Positions 7,648 through 16,174 are shown, counted from the first letter of the stretch. The stretch is 64,000 nt of DNA from Olsenella sp. An290 (GCF_002159535.1 NZ_NFIU01000004.1:89263-153262), one strand, 5' to 3'. Numbers and translations are program-made. The notes: generated by a model not told the origin, from the letters alone.

Positions 7648-9030
7648 CTACCGATACAGCTCTTCCAGCCCTATGAGCACCGTGCGCTCGTCGCCCTGCG
7701 CCTCGAACCCAGAGCGCGAGAAGAACCCGTACCTGTGGCACATGAGCCCCGTCCGCTGCACCTGCTCGACCTCGTCCTCGATCATTCGCTGCGTGATGGG
7801 CGTCGAGCGGAACTTAGCCTCGTAGAAGGCGTATCCGAGCGGGTCTCGGGTGACAACGTCGAACTCCCCGTTCGTTCTTGTCGCCGGGTCGTCATAGGAA
7901 TAAGTGCCAATCAGGTCAAAGGGCGGCTCGATGTTGCCCATCCGGTTCTGTCGCACCAGGTACTGACGGCACACCTCCTCGAAGGCGTGGGGGACAAACT
8001 GGGTCTCAAAGTCGTCGTTCACGTAGCGGTCGTAGAAGACCTCGGGGTCAAGGACGCTGCGCTGCGACAGGTACCTGAAGACGTAGCGGTAGTAGAACTT
8101 GGAGAGCCCGTCACAGATGACGTACGAGGTGCGCTTCTTGTTGTTGGGATCGTTGATGGGCGTGCGTCGTTGGACGAGCTGCATTCCAATCAGCCTGTTG
8201 AGCACGTTGACCAGCGTCGCGCCGCTGGAGACGTGCGACTGGCTCAGGATGTCCCGGTAGCGGGCGTGCCCGTCGGCGAGCGCGGAGAAGATCTCGTGGG
8301 CGTTTCCGATCTTCGAGATCTCGGAGAGCAGGTAGGAGGGCACCTCGTCCTCAAGCCGCGCGTCCGGCTCAAGAATCAGGCGAATGAGGTTCTCCCGGAC
8401 CGAGGCGTTCTTGTCAATGAGGCGGTTGTAGTACGGAATGCCACCGAACACGCTGAAGAGACGAACCTTGTCCTCGCAGGAGCGCTCCGGATAGAACTGC
8501 GCGGACTCGTAGTAGTCCATTGGCTGGAGGTTGATCTTGAGGTCGATGCGCCCATAGAGGGGGTTGTCACGCTCCATCAGGGACCTCATGACCTCTACGT
8601 ACGACCCGCAGAGGATGAGCGAGAGGTGCGATCGGTCGCGATACTCGTCGAGAAGAACCTGGAGGATGCTGTCCATTCCCTTCACGACGTCGCGGAGGTA
8701 GGGATACTCATCGATGGCGAGCACGATTTTCTCTCCTGTCGCTCGGTCGAAGACAAAGCGCAGAGCGGCCTCGACGTCGGAGAAGGCGAGCGGGGGCATC
8801 TCAAAGGCCTCCGCGATGACCTCGGAGAGGTTTCTCGTGTTGTTCTCGGCAGTGGTCTGGCGGCATTCGTAGTAGATGGCGCGAGCGCCGCTGGCCTGCC
8901 GCATGGCATGGAGGATGAGCTCGCTCTTGCCGACGCGACGTCTGCCGTAGACGAGCGTTGCGCTCTGAGCGGGGGAGGAGAATTGTTCGCAGAGTTTTGC
9001 CTGCTCGCGCACGCGTCCGATGAATTCCAC
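7648..9030 (-). CDS. Archaeal-type AAA ATPase with C-terminal DUF234 nuclease-like domain
   Basis: A 460-residue protein. It has Walker A GRRRVGKSEL near residue 34, Walker B IVLAIDEYPYL near residue 110 and sensor LILCGSY. A winged-helix middle (HARYRDILSQSHVSSGATLVNVLNRL) leads to a C-terminal domain with FDVVTRD...FYEAKF, resembling a PD-(D/E)XK fold. The GTG at 9030 is chosen because AGAGG lies eight bases upstream; the in-frame GTG at 9039 sits directly on that site. The physiological role of this family is poorly known; mobile or defence-related roles have been suggested. Confidence 0.8.
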   Translation of the reverse strand: MEFIGRVREQAKLCEQFSSPAQSATLVYGRRRVGKSELILHAMRQASGARAIYYECRQTTAENNTRNLSEVIAEAFEMPPLAFSDVEAALRFVFDRATGEKIVLAIDEYPYLRDVVKGMDSILQVLLDEYRDRSHLSLILCGSYVEVMRSLMERDNPLYGRIDLKINLQPMDYYESAQFYPERSCEDKVRLFSVFGGIPYYNRLIDKNASVRENLIRLILEPDARLEDEVPSYLLSEISKIGNAHEIFSALADGHARYRDILSQSHVSSGATLVNVLNRLIGMQLVQRRTPINDPNNKKRTSYVICDGLSKFYYRYVFRYLSQRSVLDPEVFYDRYVNDDFETQFVPHAFEEVCRQYLVRQNRMGNIEPPFDLIGTYSYDDPATRTNGEFDVVTRDPLGYAFYEAKFRSTPITQRMIEDEVEQVQRTGLMCHRYGFFSRSGFEAQGDERTVLIGLEELYR

Positions 9031-9084
9031 TTTACTCACCTCTGTTTACTCAAAAAAGTTGAGTCAAAAAAACTGAGTAAAGTG
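9028..9084. promoter_or_regulatory. Inverted repeat over the ATPase start codon
   Basis: CACTTTACTCA at 9028-9038 is perfectly mirrored by TGAGTAAAGTG at 9074-9084. A further TTTACTCA lies at 9045-9052. The left arm contains the GTG start of the ATPase gene, so a protein bound here would block its expression; autoregulation is an inference. Confidence 0.55.
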
Positions 9085-9305
9085 TAGCAGATTGGGACCG
9101 CTTTGCGTGAGTTGAGCGCGTCTAGCCGCACCTTCTGAAGGTGAGTGGATTGAGAATGGCGGAGCGTCTTTTTCGAGTTTGATGACGTCGTGAGATTATT
9201 CGCCACTGGCTTGCGTGTCCCCCCACACCCGATTCGCTGCGTTGAGGCCAGTATCTGTCCGCCCGTCCTGCTACTATCGCCTCAAGGTCGAAGCGGGAGG
9301 TCACC

Positions 9306-10325
9306 ATGCCGTTCTCCATCGTTCGCAACGACATCGCGCGCGTGCGCGCCGACGTGCTCGTCAACGCCGCCAACGAGCGGCTCGCCGCCGGAGGCGGGGT
9401 CTGCGGGGCGATTTTCGAGGGTGCGGGCGTGAGCAGGATGGCGGCCGCATGCGCGAAGATCGGGCGCTGCCCCACGGGCTCGGCGGTGACCACGCCGGGC
9501 TTTGACCTGCCGTGCCGCTGGGTGGTCCATGCGGTGGGCCCCGTCTGGCGCGGTGGGTCACACGGTGAGAGGGAGCTCCTGCAGAGCTGCTACCGCAGCG
9601 TGTTCGCCGAGGCGGCGCGCCTCGGCGCGACTTCGGTGGCGTTTCCGCTCATATCCGCCGGCATCTTCGGCTACCCCGTGCGCGAGGCGCTCGACGTGGC
9701 CCGCGCCGAGGCGTCGGCGTTTCTCGACGACCACCCGGACGTGGAGGTGACGCTCGTCGTCTTCACGCGCGACGTGGTGGCGCAGGGCGTGGCGCTCCTG
9801 GGCGAGCTGCGCGAGTACGTGGACGACGCGTACGTGGAAAACAGCCCGCACCTGTACGACCGCTCCGCCGAGCTCCGCGAGCTCTGCGCCCCCGAGGCGT
9901 ACCCCACCGCGGCGCCCGTACCCGCCCCAACCCCCAGTGCTCCGGCCGCGCCCGACGAGCTCGCCGAGCGCCTGGCGCACCTGGACGCGTCCTTCTCGGA
10001 GGCGCTGCTCGCGCTGATCGACGAGCGCGGACTCACCGACGCCCAGGTCTATCGCCGGGCAAACCTCAGCCGCCAGCTCTTCTCCAAGATCCGCTCCAAG
10101 CCGGACTACCGACCGAGCAAGCCCACGGCGGTGGCGCTGGCGCTCGCGCTCGGGCTCACCCTGCCGCAGACGCAGGGGCTTCTCGCCCACGCCGGGCTCA
10201 CGCTCTCGCGCAGCAGCAAGTTCGACGTGATCGTCAAGTTCTACCTCGCGCGCGGCGTCCACGACGTCATGACCGTGAACGAGGCGCTCTTCGCCTTCGA
10301 CCAGCCTCTGCTCGGCTCGCAGTAG
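9306..10325 (+). CDS. Macro-domain protein with C-terminal HTH-like domain
   Basis: A 339-residue protein. Residues 1-170 form a macro domain (VLVNAANERLAAGGGVCGAIFEGAG near residues 18-42; ISAGIFGYP near 122), which binds or hydrolyses ADP-ribose derivatives. A proline/alanine-rich linker (about 200-220) leads to a helical domain (YRRANLSRQLFSKIRSKPDYRPSKPTAVALALALGL) resembling an XRE-type helix-turn-helix. The combination suggests an ADP-ribose-sensing or ADP-ribose-removing regulator, which is inference. The ATG is preceded by GGGAGG. Confidence 0.85.
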   Translation: MPFSIVRNDIARVRADVLVNAANERLAAGGGVCGAIFEGAGVSRMAAACAKIGRCPTGSAVTTPGFDLPCRWVVHAVGPVWRGGSHGERELLQSCYRSVFAEAARLGATSVAFPLISAGIFGYPVREALDVARAEASAFLDDHPDVEVTLVVFTRDVVAQGVALLGELREYVDDAYVENSPHLYDRSAELRELCAPEAYPTAAPVPAPTPSAPAAPDELAERLAHLDASFSEALLALIDERGLTDAQVYRRANLSRQLFSKIRSKPDYRPSKPTAVALALALGLTLPQTQGLLAHAGLTLSRSSKFDVIVKFYLARGVHDVMTVNEALFAFDQPLLGSQ

Positions 10326-10429
10326 GAGCGGCGCCCAGCGCGCCAGATGTCGCCCGGCGGTTTACCTCTACCTCGGCGTCTCCGCGTAGCCTTCATGTTG
10401 TCAGGTTGGCTGCGACAAGGGAGGCAGCA

Positions 10430-11074
10430 ATGCGCACGGAGATCGTCTTCATCCTGGATGCGAGCGGTTCGATGGCGGGGCTCGAGGCAGACACGGTCGG
10501 CGGCTTCAACAGCCTCATCGAGAAGAACCGGGAGGAGCCGGGGGAGGCCGTGGTGTCCACGGTGCTCTTCTCGGGCGGCTCGCGCGTCCTGCACGACCGG
10601 CTCGACATTCGCGAGGTGCCCCGGCTCACGGGGCGCGACTACGAGTGCTGCGGGTGCACGGCGTTGCTCGACGCCGTGGGCGGCGCCATCAGGCACGTCG
10701 ACCTGGTCCAGGGTGTGCAGCCCAAGGGCTACGAGGCGGACCGGGTGCTCTTTGTCATCACCACCGACGGCCAGGAGAACGCGAGCCGTCGCTACACGCA
10801 CCCGCAGGTCAAGCGCATGATTGAGGAGCACCGGAAGAAGGGCTGGGAGTTCCTGTTCATAGGCGCCAACATCGACGCCGCGGCGGAGGCGGCGAGCCTG
10901 GGCATCGCGCCCGAGCGCGCGGCGGACTACGTGGCGGACGGCCGCGGAACCGGGGTGCTCTACGAGGCGGTGGCGTCTGCGGTGGCAGAGGTGCGCGCGT
11001 GCCCGCCCAGCGCGGCGATGGGCGACGCGTGGCGCGTGGGGCTCGACGCCGACGTGCGGGCACGGAGGAGGTAG
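10430..11074 (+). CDS. VWA-domain protein
   Basis: A 214-residue cytoplasmic von Willebrand factor A domain. The MIDAS motif is DASGSM at residues 10-15, with FVITTDGQEN near 105. There is no signal peptide or membrane segment. VWA proteins of this soluble type act as metal-dependent binding modules. It follows the macro-domain gene by about 100 bases in the same direction, which suggests a shared pathway. Start: GGGAGG six bases before the ATG. Confidence 0.82.
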   Translation: MRTEIVFILDASGSMAGLEADTVGGFNSLIEKNREEPGEAVVSTVLFSGGSRVLHDRLDIREVPRLTGRDYECCGCTALLDAVGGAIRHVDLVQGVQPKGYEADRVLFVITTDGQENASRRYTHPQVKRMIEEHRKKGWEFLFIGANIDAAAEAASLGIAPERAADYVADGRGTGVLYEAVASAVAEVRACPPSAAMGDAWRVGLDADVRARRR

Positions 11075-11107
11075 GCGCGCAAGGCCAAGGACGCCAGATA
11101 GCGCCGG

Positions 11108-11140
11108 CGAGAAGAACCTGCAGCCCGCGGGTTCTTCTCG
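11108..11140. terminator. Hairpin built from two inverted copies of CGAGAAGAAC
   Basis: A perfect stem (GGCGAGAAGAACC with GGTTCTTCTCGCC, 11106-11142 in full) closes a short GC-rich loop after the VWA gene. No long T run follows, so terminator function is uncertain. Each arm is one copy of the window-wide CGAGAAGRAC word. Confidence 0.5.
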
Positions 11141-11192
11141 CCGCCCGGGCGGGTACACTTCTCACATTCGACTCGTCTGGCGGGAGGTGGCC

Positions 11193-11561
11193 ATGGGCTG
11201 TCTGAGCGTACTGTTCAACCTGATCTGGATTCTCACGGGAGGCTGGGTGACGGCGCTCGGGTTTCTCATCGTTGGCGTGCTCTGCTACGTTACGATCATT
11301 GGGATCCCCATCGGCCGGCAGGCGTTCAAGATGGCGAGCCTGACCCTAGCGCCGTTTGGCAAGGAAATCGTCTACGGCGGGGGCGCCCCGTCGGTGGCAG
11401 CGAACGTTGTCTGGCTGATACTGGGCGGCTGGTGGTCGGCCCTGTGCTACCTGATCGAGGGCGCGCTCTACTGCGTGACCGTCGTCGGGATCCCGTTTGG
11501 CCTGCAGCTCTTCAAGATGGCCAAGCTCACCCTGTGGCCCTTCGGCGCGGAGGTGCGGTAG
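11193..11561 (+). CDS. yccF: YccF-domain inner-membrane protein
   Basis: A 122-residue hydrophobic protein made of two homologous halves, each ending in a similar phrase (GIPIGRQAFKMASLTLAPFG and GIPFGLQLFKMAKLTLWPFG). This is the duplicated YccF domain. Two or more membrane spans are likely per half. Its function is not established. The ATG at 11193 is preferred over GTG 11187 because GGGAGG sits five bases upstream of it. Confidence 0.85.
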   Translation: MGCLSVLFNLIWILTGGWVTALGFLIVGVLCYVTIIGIPIGRQAFKMASLTLAPFGKEIVYGGGAPSVAANVVWLILGGWWSALCYLIEGALYCVTVVGIPFGLQLFKMAKLTLWPFGAEVR

Positions 11562-11573
11562 GGGCGGTTGCCC

Positions 11574-12944
11574 CTAAAGACAGTGCGCCATATAGAGCGG
11601 CAGATACTGCCGGTGACCGGAGCTTTGCAGCTGCTTTGGATGGAGGATGTACTCGGCTCCCACGCGCTTCTCGTAGCGCGGCCTGAAGTCATCCAACGAC
11701 ACTGTGCTGTAGCTCTTTGTCGACTTGACCTCAATCGGACAGATGCGCAGCTTGTTGCCGGCATCTGAATAGGGCTGCGTTATCAGGAAGTCCACCTCGC
11801 GCGGCCGGGGCTTTTTGTCGTCAGACAGAGGAGGCTCGGACCATGTGTGATAAAACAGCGAGTGGCCACTTGCCTTGAGCTGCTGCGCGACAACGTTTTC
11901 TGCGAGCATTCCCTTGTTCACCGAAACTCTGCCAAACTGGAGGTCGCGATGGACGGAGAGGGATTCCGGTCCGTCGGCGAACGCAAGAGACACGAGAAGC
12001 CCAGTGTCTGCCATGTAGCACTTGAGAGAGCTCTCTTCCTCGTTGAGTCGGAGTCCAACGTTTGGGTCGGTGCAGAGGCGACACATGTTGGCGATGTGCG
12101 CATCGGCAAGCCAGTCCAGTGCTGCCTCGCAACCTTCGTAGCGAACGCCCCTGCCGAGCGTGGAGAACTTGAACCGCTTGGAGGACGCGGACAGCTGCCC
12201 CGGAATTGCCTGGAAAATGGCTCGCGCCCTTCGAGCGTCACTTCCCCCAAACTTTGTGATGTCCTCGAGGTAGAGGTTGAGGATACGGCGCTTGATGTGG
12301 TCGCATCCTCCGAAGTCCTTTTCCTCTATGAAAGCCTCGACCGATTGGGGCATTCCTCCTACGAGCATGTACTCGTTGAACAGCCGCATGATTTTGGCGT
12401 GCACGTTATCGGGGAGCGGCTGTAGACTTGCGCGGGCTCTCCGTATCTCGTCAGCGTAGATGTCGAGCCCGCATGCCCACAGGTACTCCTCGAAATCCAT
12501 GGGGTTGAGCTCGATCCGGTCCTCCTCCGAGGGGATGACGATGTCGGCAATGTTCTTTCGCAGCGAGACGAGGGACCCGGTCTCTATGTAGTCAAAACGC
12601 CCGTCTTCGACGAGGTGCTTGACGTACTCACGGGCGAGGGGGAATCGCTGCACCTCATCGAAGATGATGACACTGTCACGCCTCTTCAGCTGCTTTCCGT
12701 ACTCCAGCTGCAGCATGCGGAGGAACGTGTCAACGTCCTCACGATGGTTGCGAAAGAGCTCGAGCGTTGCGGGACTTGCCGCCGAAAAGTCGATATAGAG
12801 GTAGTCAGCATATTCGTTCTTCGCGAATGCTCGGACGAGCGTGGTCTTGCCCACACGTCTTGCGCCCTCGATGAGCAGGGCACTTTTTCCTTTTGACTCC
12901 CGCTTCCATATGAGGAGCTTTTCATAGCATTTACGTCTATACAT
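11574..12944 (-). CDS. AAA ATPase with C-terminal DUF4143 domain
   Basis: A 456-residue protein with Walker A GARRVGKTTL near residue 28, Walker B SVIIFDEVQRFP near residue 92 and sensor YIETGSLVSL. The C-terminal half (YMADTGLLVSLAF...REVDFLITQP...ICPIEVKSTKSY) is the DUF4143 region with a PD-(D/E)XK-like core. The family is common in accessory regions of gut bacteria and its role is unsettled. It converges on yccF. It differs in sequence from the DUF234 ATPase at 7648. Confidence 0.85.
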   Translation of the reverse strand: MYRRKCYEKLLIWKRESKGKSALLIEGARRVGKTTLVRAFAKNEYADYLYIDFSAASPATLELFRNHREDVDTFLRMLQLEYGKQLKRRDSVIIFDEVQRFPLAREYVKHLVEDGRFDYIETGSLVSLRKNIADIVIPSEEDRIELNPMDFEEYLWACGLDIYADEIRRARASLQPLPDNVHAKIMRLFNEYMLVGGMPQSVEAFIEEKDFGGCDHIKRRILNLYLEDITKFGGSDARRARAIFQAIPGQLSASSKRFKFSTLGRGVRYEGCEAALDWLADAHIANMCRLCTDPNVGLRLNEEESSLKCYMADTGLLVSLAFADGPESLSVHRDLQFGRVSVNKGMLAENVVAQQLKASGHSLFYHTWSEPPLSDDKKPRPREVDFLITQPYSDAGNKLRICPIEVKSTKSYSTVSLDDFRPRYEKRVGAEYILHPKQLQSSGHRQYLPLYMAHCL

Positions 12945-13297
12945 ATCTCTACCTCAGTTCTCTGCAAAATCCGCTAGTTCTATTATCCATTATAGCTACA
13001 GTATCCACTGGTATGAGATAGCTGATTTCCTGCAGAATCCGTCAGCCATTTCATCGTTGACTTCCAGTTTCAACGAGGCGCCCCAGGACTCAGCGCGACA
13101 CGCATCGATGAGACAAACGGCAGACGGCCGAGGGTGATGTTCCGCGGCAAGGGGTGCGAGAGCCCGCGTCCCTCTCGGCACGCCCCTTACCGAAAGACGT
13201 GTCTCCGTCCGTCGTGCCGTACTTATCGCCCGTCCTGTCATGGGGTAGGAAAACGCCAGCAGCGCGCATCCGGCGCGCAACGGAAGAAGGGAAGAAC
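12945..13297. other. Intergenic region with a possible structured leader for the SDR gene
   Basis: No gene is visible in these 353 bases. The left part is AT-rich and should contain the promoter of the divergent ATPase gene. At 13149-13188 AAGGGG pairs with CCCCTT and GAGAG with CTCTC in a stem with bulges, about 110 bases before the SDR start. It matches no riboswitch I recognise. Confidence 0.3.
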
Positions 13298-14056
13298 ATG
13301 CAGCTCGAGAACAAGGTTGCGGTCGTCACCGGCGCGTCGTCGGGCATGGGGCACGCCATCGTGGAGCTCTTCGCGCGAGAGGGGGCAAAGGTGGTGGCCG
13401 TCGCTCGGCGAAAGGAGCGCCTGGAGGAGCTGGCGGCGAGCTTGGCCGACGCCCCGGGAGAGGTTGCTCCCTATCCCGGCGACGTCTCTCTGCGCGAGGT
13501 CAACGAGGGCATGATCGACTTTGCCCAGAAGACCTTCGGCGGCTTTGACGTCCTCGTCAACAACGCGGGCATCATGGACGACATGTCCCCCGTCGGCGAT
13601 GCCACGGACGAGAAGTACGAGCAGGTCATGGCCGTCAACGTCTACGGCCCGCTCGCGGCCATGCGCGCCGCGGTGAACGCCTTCAAGGCCTCCGGCACCA
13701 AGGGCTCGATCGTCAACGTGGCGTCCGTCGGCGGCATGCGCACCTGTGCCGGCGCCATCTACTGCGCCTCCAAGGCCGCGCTCATCTCGCTCACCAAGAA
13801 CACCGCCTACATGTACATGGCCGACGGCATCCGCACGAACTGCATTGCGCCGGGCGGCATCGTGACGGAGATCGCCACGTCGATGGGCGTCCCCAACCCG
13901 GCAGGCTACGGGCGCATCAAGCCCGTGCTGGACTGCGCGCCGGCGCCGGGCAGCGCCGAGGAGATCGCCGCTGCGGCGCTCTTCCTGGCCAGCGACGCCG
14001 CGAGCTACGTCAACGGCGTCGTCCTGCCCGTGGACGGCGGCTGGATGGCGGGCTGA
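13298..14056 (+). CDS. Short-chain dehydrogenase/reductase (SDR)
   Basis: A 252-residue classical SDR. It has the cofactor motif TGASSGMG near residue 12, NNAG near 89, and the catalytic YCASK with an upstream serine in NVASVGG. The C-terminus VNGVVLPVDGGWMAG is typical. Such enzymes carry out NAD(P)-dependent alcohol/ketone interconversion; the substrate cannot be read from sequence. Start: AAGAAGGGAAG upstream of the ATG. A GC-rich hairpin follows the stop. Confidence 0.88.
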   Translation: MQLENKVAVVTGASSGMGHAIVELFAREGAKVVAVARRKERLEELAASLADAPGEVAPYPGDVSLREVNEGMIDFAQKTFGGFDVLVNNAGIMDDMSPVGDATDEKYEQVMAVNVYGPLAAMRAAVNAFKASGTKGSIVNVASVGGMRTCAGAIYCASKAALISLTKNTAYMYMADGIRTNCIAPGGIVTEIATSMGVPNPAGYGRIKPVLDCAPAPGSAEEIAAAALFLASDAASYVNGVVLPVDGGWMAG

Positions 14057-14078
14057 GCTCGCCTGCATAGAACGAGGC

Positions 14079-14113
14079 GGCGGGGCTGTCGGCGCTGTGT
14101 CGACAGCCCCGCC
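14079..14113. terminator. Strong GC-rich hairpin after the SDR gene
   Basis: A perfect 13-bp stem (GGCGGGGCTGTCG / CGACAGCCCCGCC) with a nine-base loop begins 22 bases after the stop and is followed by an AT-rich stretch. It probably terminates SDR transcription. Confidence 0.7.
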
Positions 14114-14172
14114 ATTAATTATTGTCCGGTCGCCCTTGTACGCTCCTCTCAAGTCAAGAGGGGGGAGCCAAC

Positions 14173-14499
14173 ATGTACGAGCCGTCACGTCAGCTGATGT
14201 CGTTCAACGTCGCGGGGTTCCAGTTCTGGGACGGTGCGCTGGTGCTCGGGGAGCTCAGGGCGGGCACGCCGCTCGAGCTCGTCCCGGAGCCGGACAACCC
14301 GCACGATCCCGAGGCCATTGCGCTGCGCTACCATGGGACCAAGCTCGGCTACGTTCCGGCAGACGAGAACGCCGTGCTCTCGGTGATGTGCTTCTACGGG
14401 CATGCCGCGGCGTTCGAGGCGCGCGTGCTGCAGGTGGACCCGGAGGCCGCGCCTTGGAAGCAGGTGCGCGTCGGCGTCTTCGTGACGGATGCGCGCTGA
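14173..14499 (+). CDS. HIRAN-domain protein
   Basis: A 108-residue protein formed by one HIRAN domain: FNVAGFQFWDG, then LVPEPDNPHDPEAIALRYHGTKLGYVPADEN, the core of the fold. In eukaryotes HIRAN domains bind 3' DNA ends at damaged forks; stand-alone bacterial versions are uncharacterised. It lies among ADP-ribose-related genes. GGGGGAG precedes the ATG. Confidence 0.85.
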   Translation: MYEPSRQLMSFNVAGFQFWDGALVLGELRAGTPLELVPEPDNPHDPEAIALRYHGTKLGYVPADENAVLSVMCFYGHAAAFEARVLQVDPEAAPWKQVRVGVFVTDAR

Positions 14500-14547
14500 G
14501 GCTGGGTCGGCGTACGGCCAGCAAAGCGAGAAGAACGGAGGGTCCAG

Positions 14548-14775
14548 ATGGATACCGGCTTTCGCAGCGTGATCAGGTCTGACGGCATGATGCACTTCGA
14601 GCACGAGATTGGCAACGCGCGCTTTGACCTCTCCGACGGCAGCATGACACAGGTTCTGGGCTCGTTCGGGGACATGCAGAGCGTTGTGCGTCCGAATGGC
14701 TCGATCGGCATCGAGCAGACCGTCGGCAACATGAGGTTCAATCTCGACCAGGGGAACTTCGATCAGCTCCTTTAG
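14548..14775 (+). CDS. Small protein with an internal duplication
   Basis: A 75-residue protein I do not recognise. It contains two similar units: HEIGNARFDLSDGSMTQVLG (from about residue 19) and QTVGNMRFNLDQGNFDQLL (from about residue 57), so a G-N-x-R-F-x-L motif repeats. CGGAGG precedes the ATG. It ends 11 bases before the second ADP-ribosylglycohydrolase gene and may be co-transcribed with it. Confidence 0.6.
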   Translation: MDTGFRSVIRSDGMMHFEHEIGNARFDLSDGSMTQVLGSFGDMQSVVRPNGSIGIEQTVGNMRFNLDQGNFDQLL

Positions 14776-14786
14776 GGGAGGCGCGC

Positions 14787-15579
14787 ATGCCAACGCTTCG
14801 TGACGCGATCTACGGCCTGGCCGTGGGTGACGCGCTCGGCGTGCCGTACGAATTTCGCACGCGGGGGAGCTTCTCCTGCACGGGGATGGTCGGCCACGGC
14901 ACGCACGACCAACCGGCGGGCACCTGGTCGGACGATACGAGCATGACGCTCGCCACCTGTGACAGCATCCGCGCGTGCGGGCGTGTGGACACGGCGGACA
15001 TGCTCTCCCGGTTCCGCGCGTGGATCAACGACGGCGCCTACGCCATCGATGGGGTGGTCTTTGACTACGGCGGCACGACGGCTCGTGCGCTCGCCGCCGG
15101 TACGGGTTGCACGGGCGAGCGCGACAACGGCAACGGCTCGCTCATGCGCATCGCGCCGCTTGCCTTCACTGGTGCGACGGATGACGAGGTAGGTCCGCGC
15201 GGTCTCGGCAATCACGCACGCTCACGCGGTCTCCACTGGCGCCTGCGTGGATATGGTGCACGTGATGCGCGCGCTCGCGGCCGGCGCCTCGCCGGCGGAG
15301 GCGGTCCCGGACTTTGACGTCCTTCTCGCTGCCAGCGAGAAGGACCTGGGCTCGGGAGGCTTCGTGCGGGACACGTACTGCGCCGCGCTCTGGTGCCTGG
15401 TGGTCTCGGAATCCTACGAGGAGTGCGTGCTGCGAGCCGTCAACCTCGGGGACGACACGGACACCACCGCGGCCGTGGCCGGGGCGCTTGCGGGCATCGT
15501 GTACGGAGCGGACGCCATCCCTGCCGCATGGATGGAGGCGCTGCGGGGCAAGGACATCATTGAGGCGTGCCTCTTCTGA
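14787..15579 (+). pseudogene. ADP-ribosylglycohydrolase, copy 2, frameshifted
   Basis: A paralogue of the gene at 6862 with GDALG, WSDDTSMTL and NLGDDTDTTAAVAGALAG all preserved, but split between two frames. The break is a tandem AGGT duplication at 15187-15194. Removing one AGGT restores an uninterrupted frame that matches copy 1 (EVRAVSAITHAHAVST...). The 5' frame runs on to a stop at 15317. The lesion is a single short duplication and the rest looks well conserved, so inactivation is recent, or expression may be phase-variable. Confidence 0.85.
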
Positions 15580-15655
15580 TAGAAAAACGAGAAAAAATAG
15601 AAAAACGAAAACGGATAAAACAACGAAAACGGAGAACTCGACGCGAGGGGGCACC

Positions 15656-16167
15656 ATGAGGAAGGTCAGCCCGTTCAAGCCGACCGCGGGTGCGGAGGCC
15701 CAGCCCCGGCAAGTCGTGACGCGGCTCCCGATGACTTCTTCGACGAGATGAGACGCTACTGCCACCGCTTGAGCTGGGTGGACGACCTCAAGGCCACGGG
15801 CGACCAGATCCTCAAGTTTGCCGTCAACGTCCCAGACGAGCGCACGGACTTCTTCTACGACCTCTTTCGCCGAGAGCTCGAGGGCATGGTGGAGCCCACG
15901 ACGAGCGGCCACGGCTCCATCGACCTCATCACTCCCGGCTGCCACAAGGCGTCGGGGCTCGCGCGCCTCGCCGAGCGCCGGGGAATCTCTCCGGAGCAGT
16001 GCGTGGCGTTCGGTGACGGCGGCAACGACGTGGAGATGCTTCGCTTCTGCGGCGTCGGCTACGCGATGGCCAACGCGCCCGACGAGGTGAAGGCCGCCGC
16101 CGACCGTGTGTGCCCCTCCAACGACGAGGACGGCGTGCTCGCGACGCTGGACGAGCTGTTCTCGTAG
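15656..16167 (+). pseudogene. Cof-type HAD phosphatase, N-terminally truncated
   Basis: From about 15718 the frame encodes the C-terminal half of a HAD-IIB (Cof) hydrolase. It includes the motif III lysine (CHKASGLARLAERRGI) and motif IV GDGGNDVEM. The N-terminal DxDGT nucleophile and cap start are absent. A normal-looking ATG with a GAGGGGGC site at 15656 opens a different frame (MRKVSPFKPTAG), as if a deletion joined the original start to the 3' half. A non-functional remnant is most likely. Confidence 0.7.
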
Positions 16168-16174
16168 GAGAGGT

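Noticed and set aside
13154..13297. Upstream extension of the SDR reading frame
   Set aside because: The added 48 residues lack SDR homology; the ATG at 13298 has a proper site and gives the normal family start.
12945..13297. Search for a tRNA or small-RNA gene in the larger intergenic gaps
   Set aside because: No cloverleaf, T-loop or CCA-like pattern was found here or in the gaps at 18105, 26200, 34270 and 46152.
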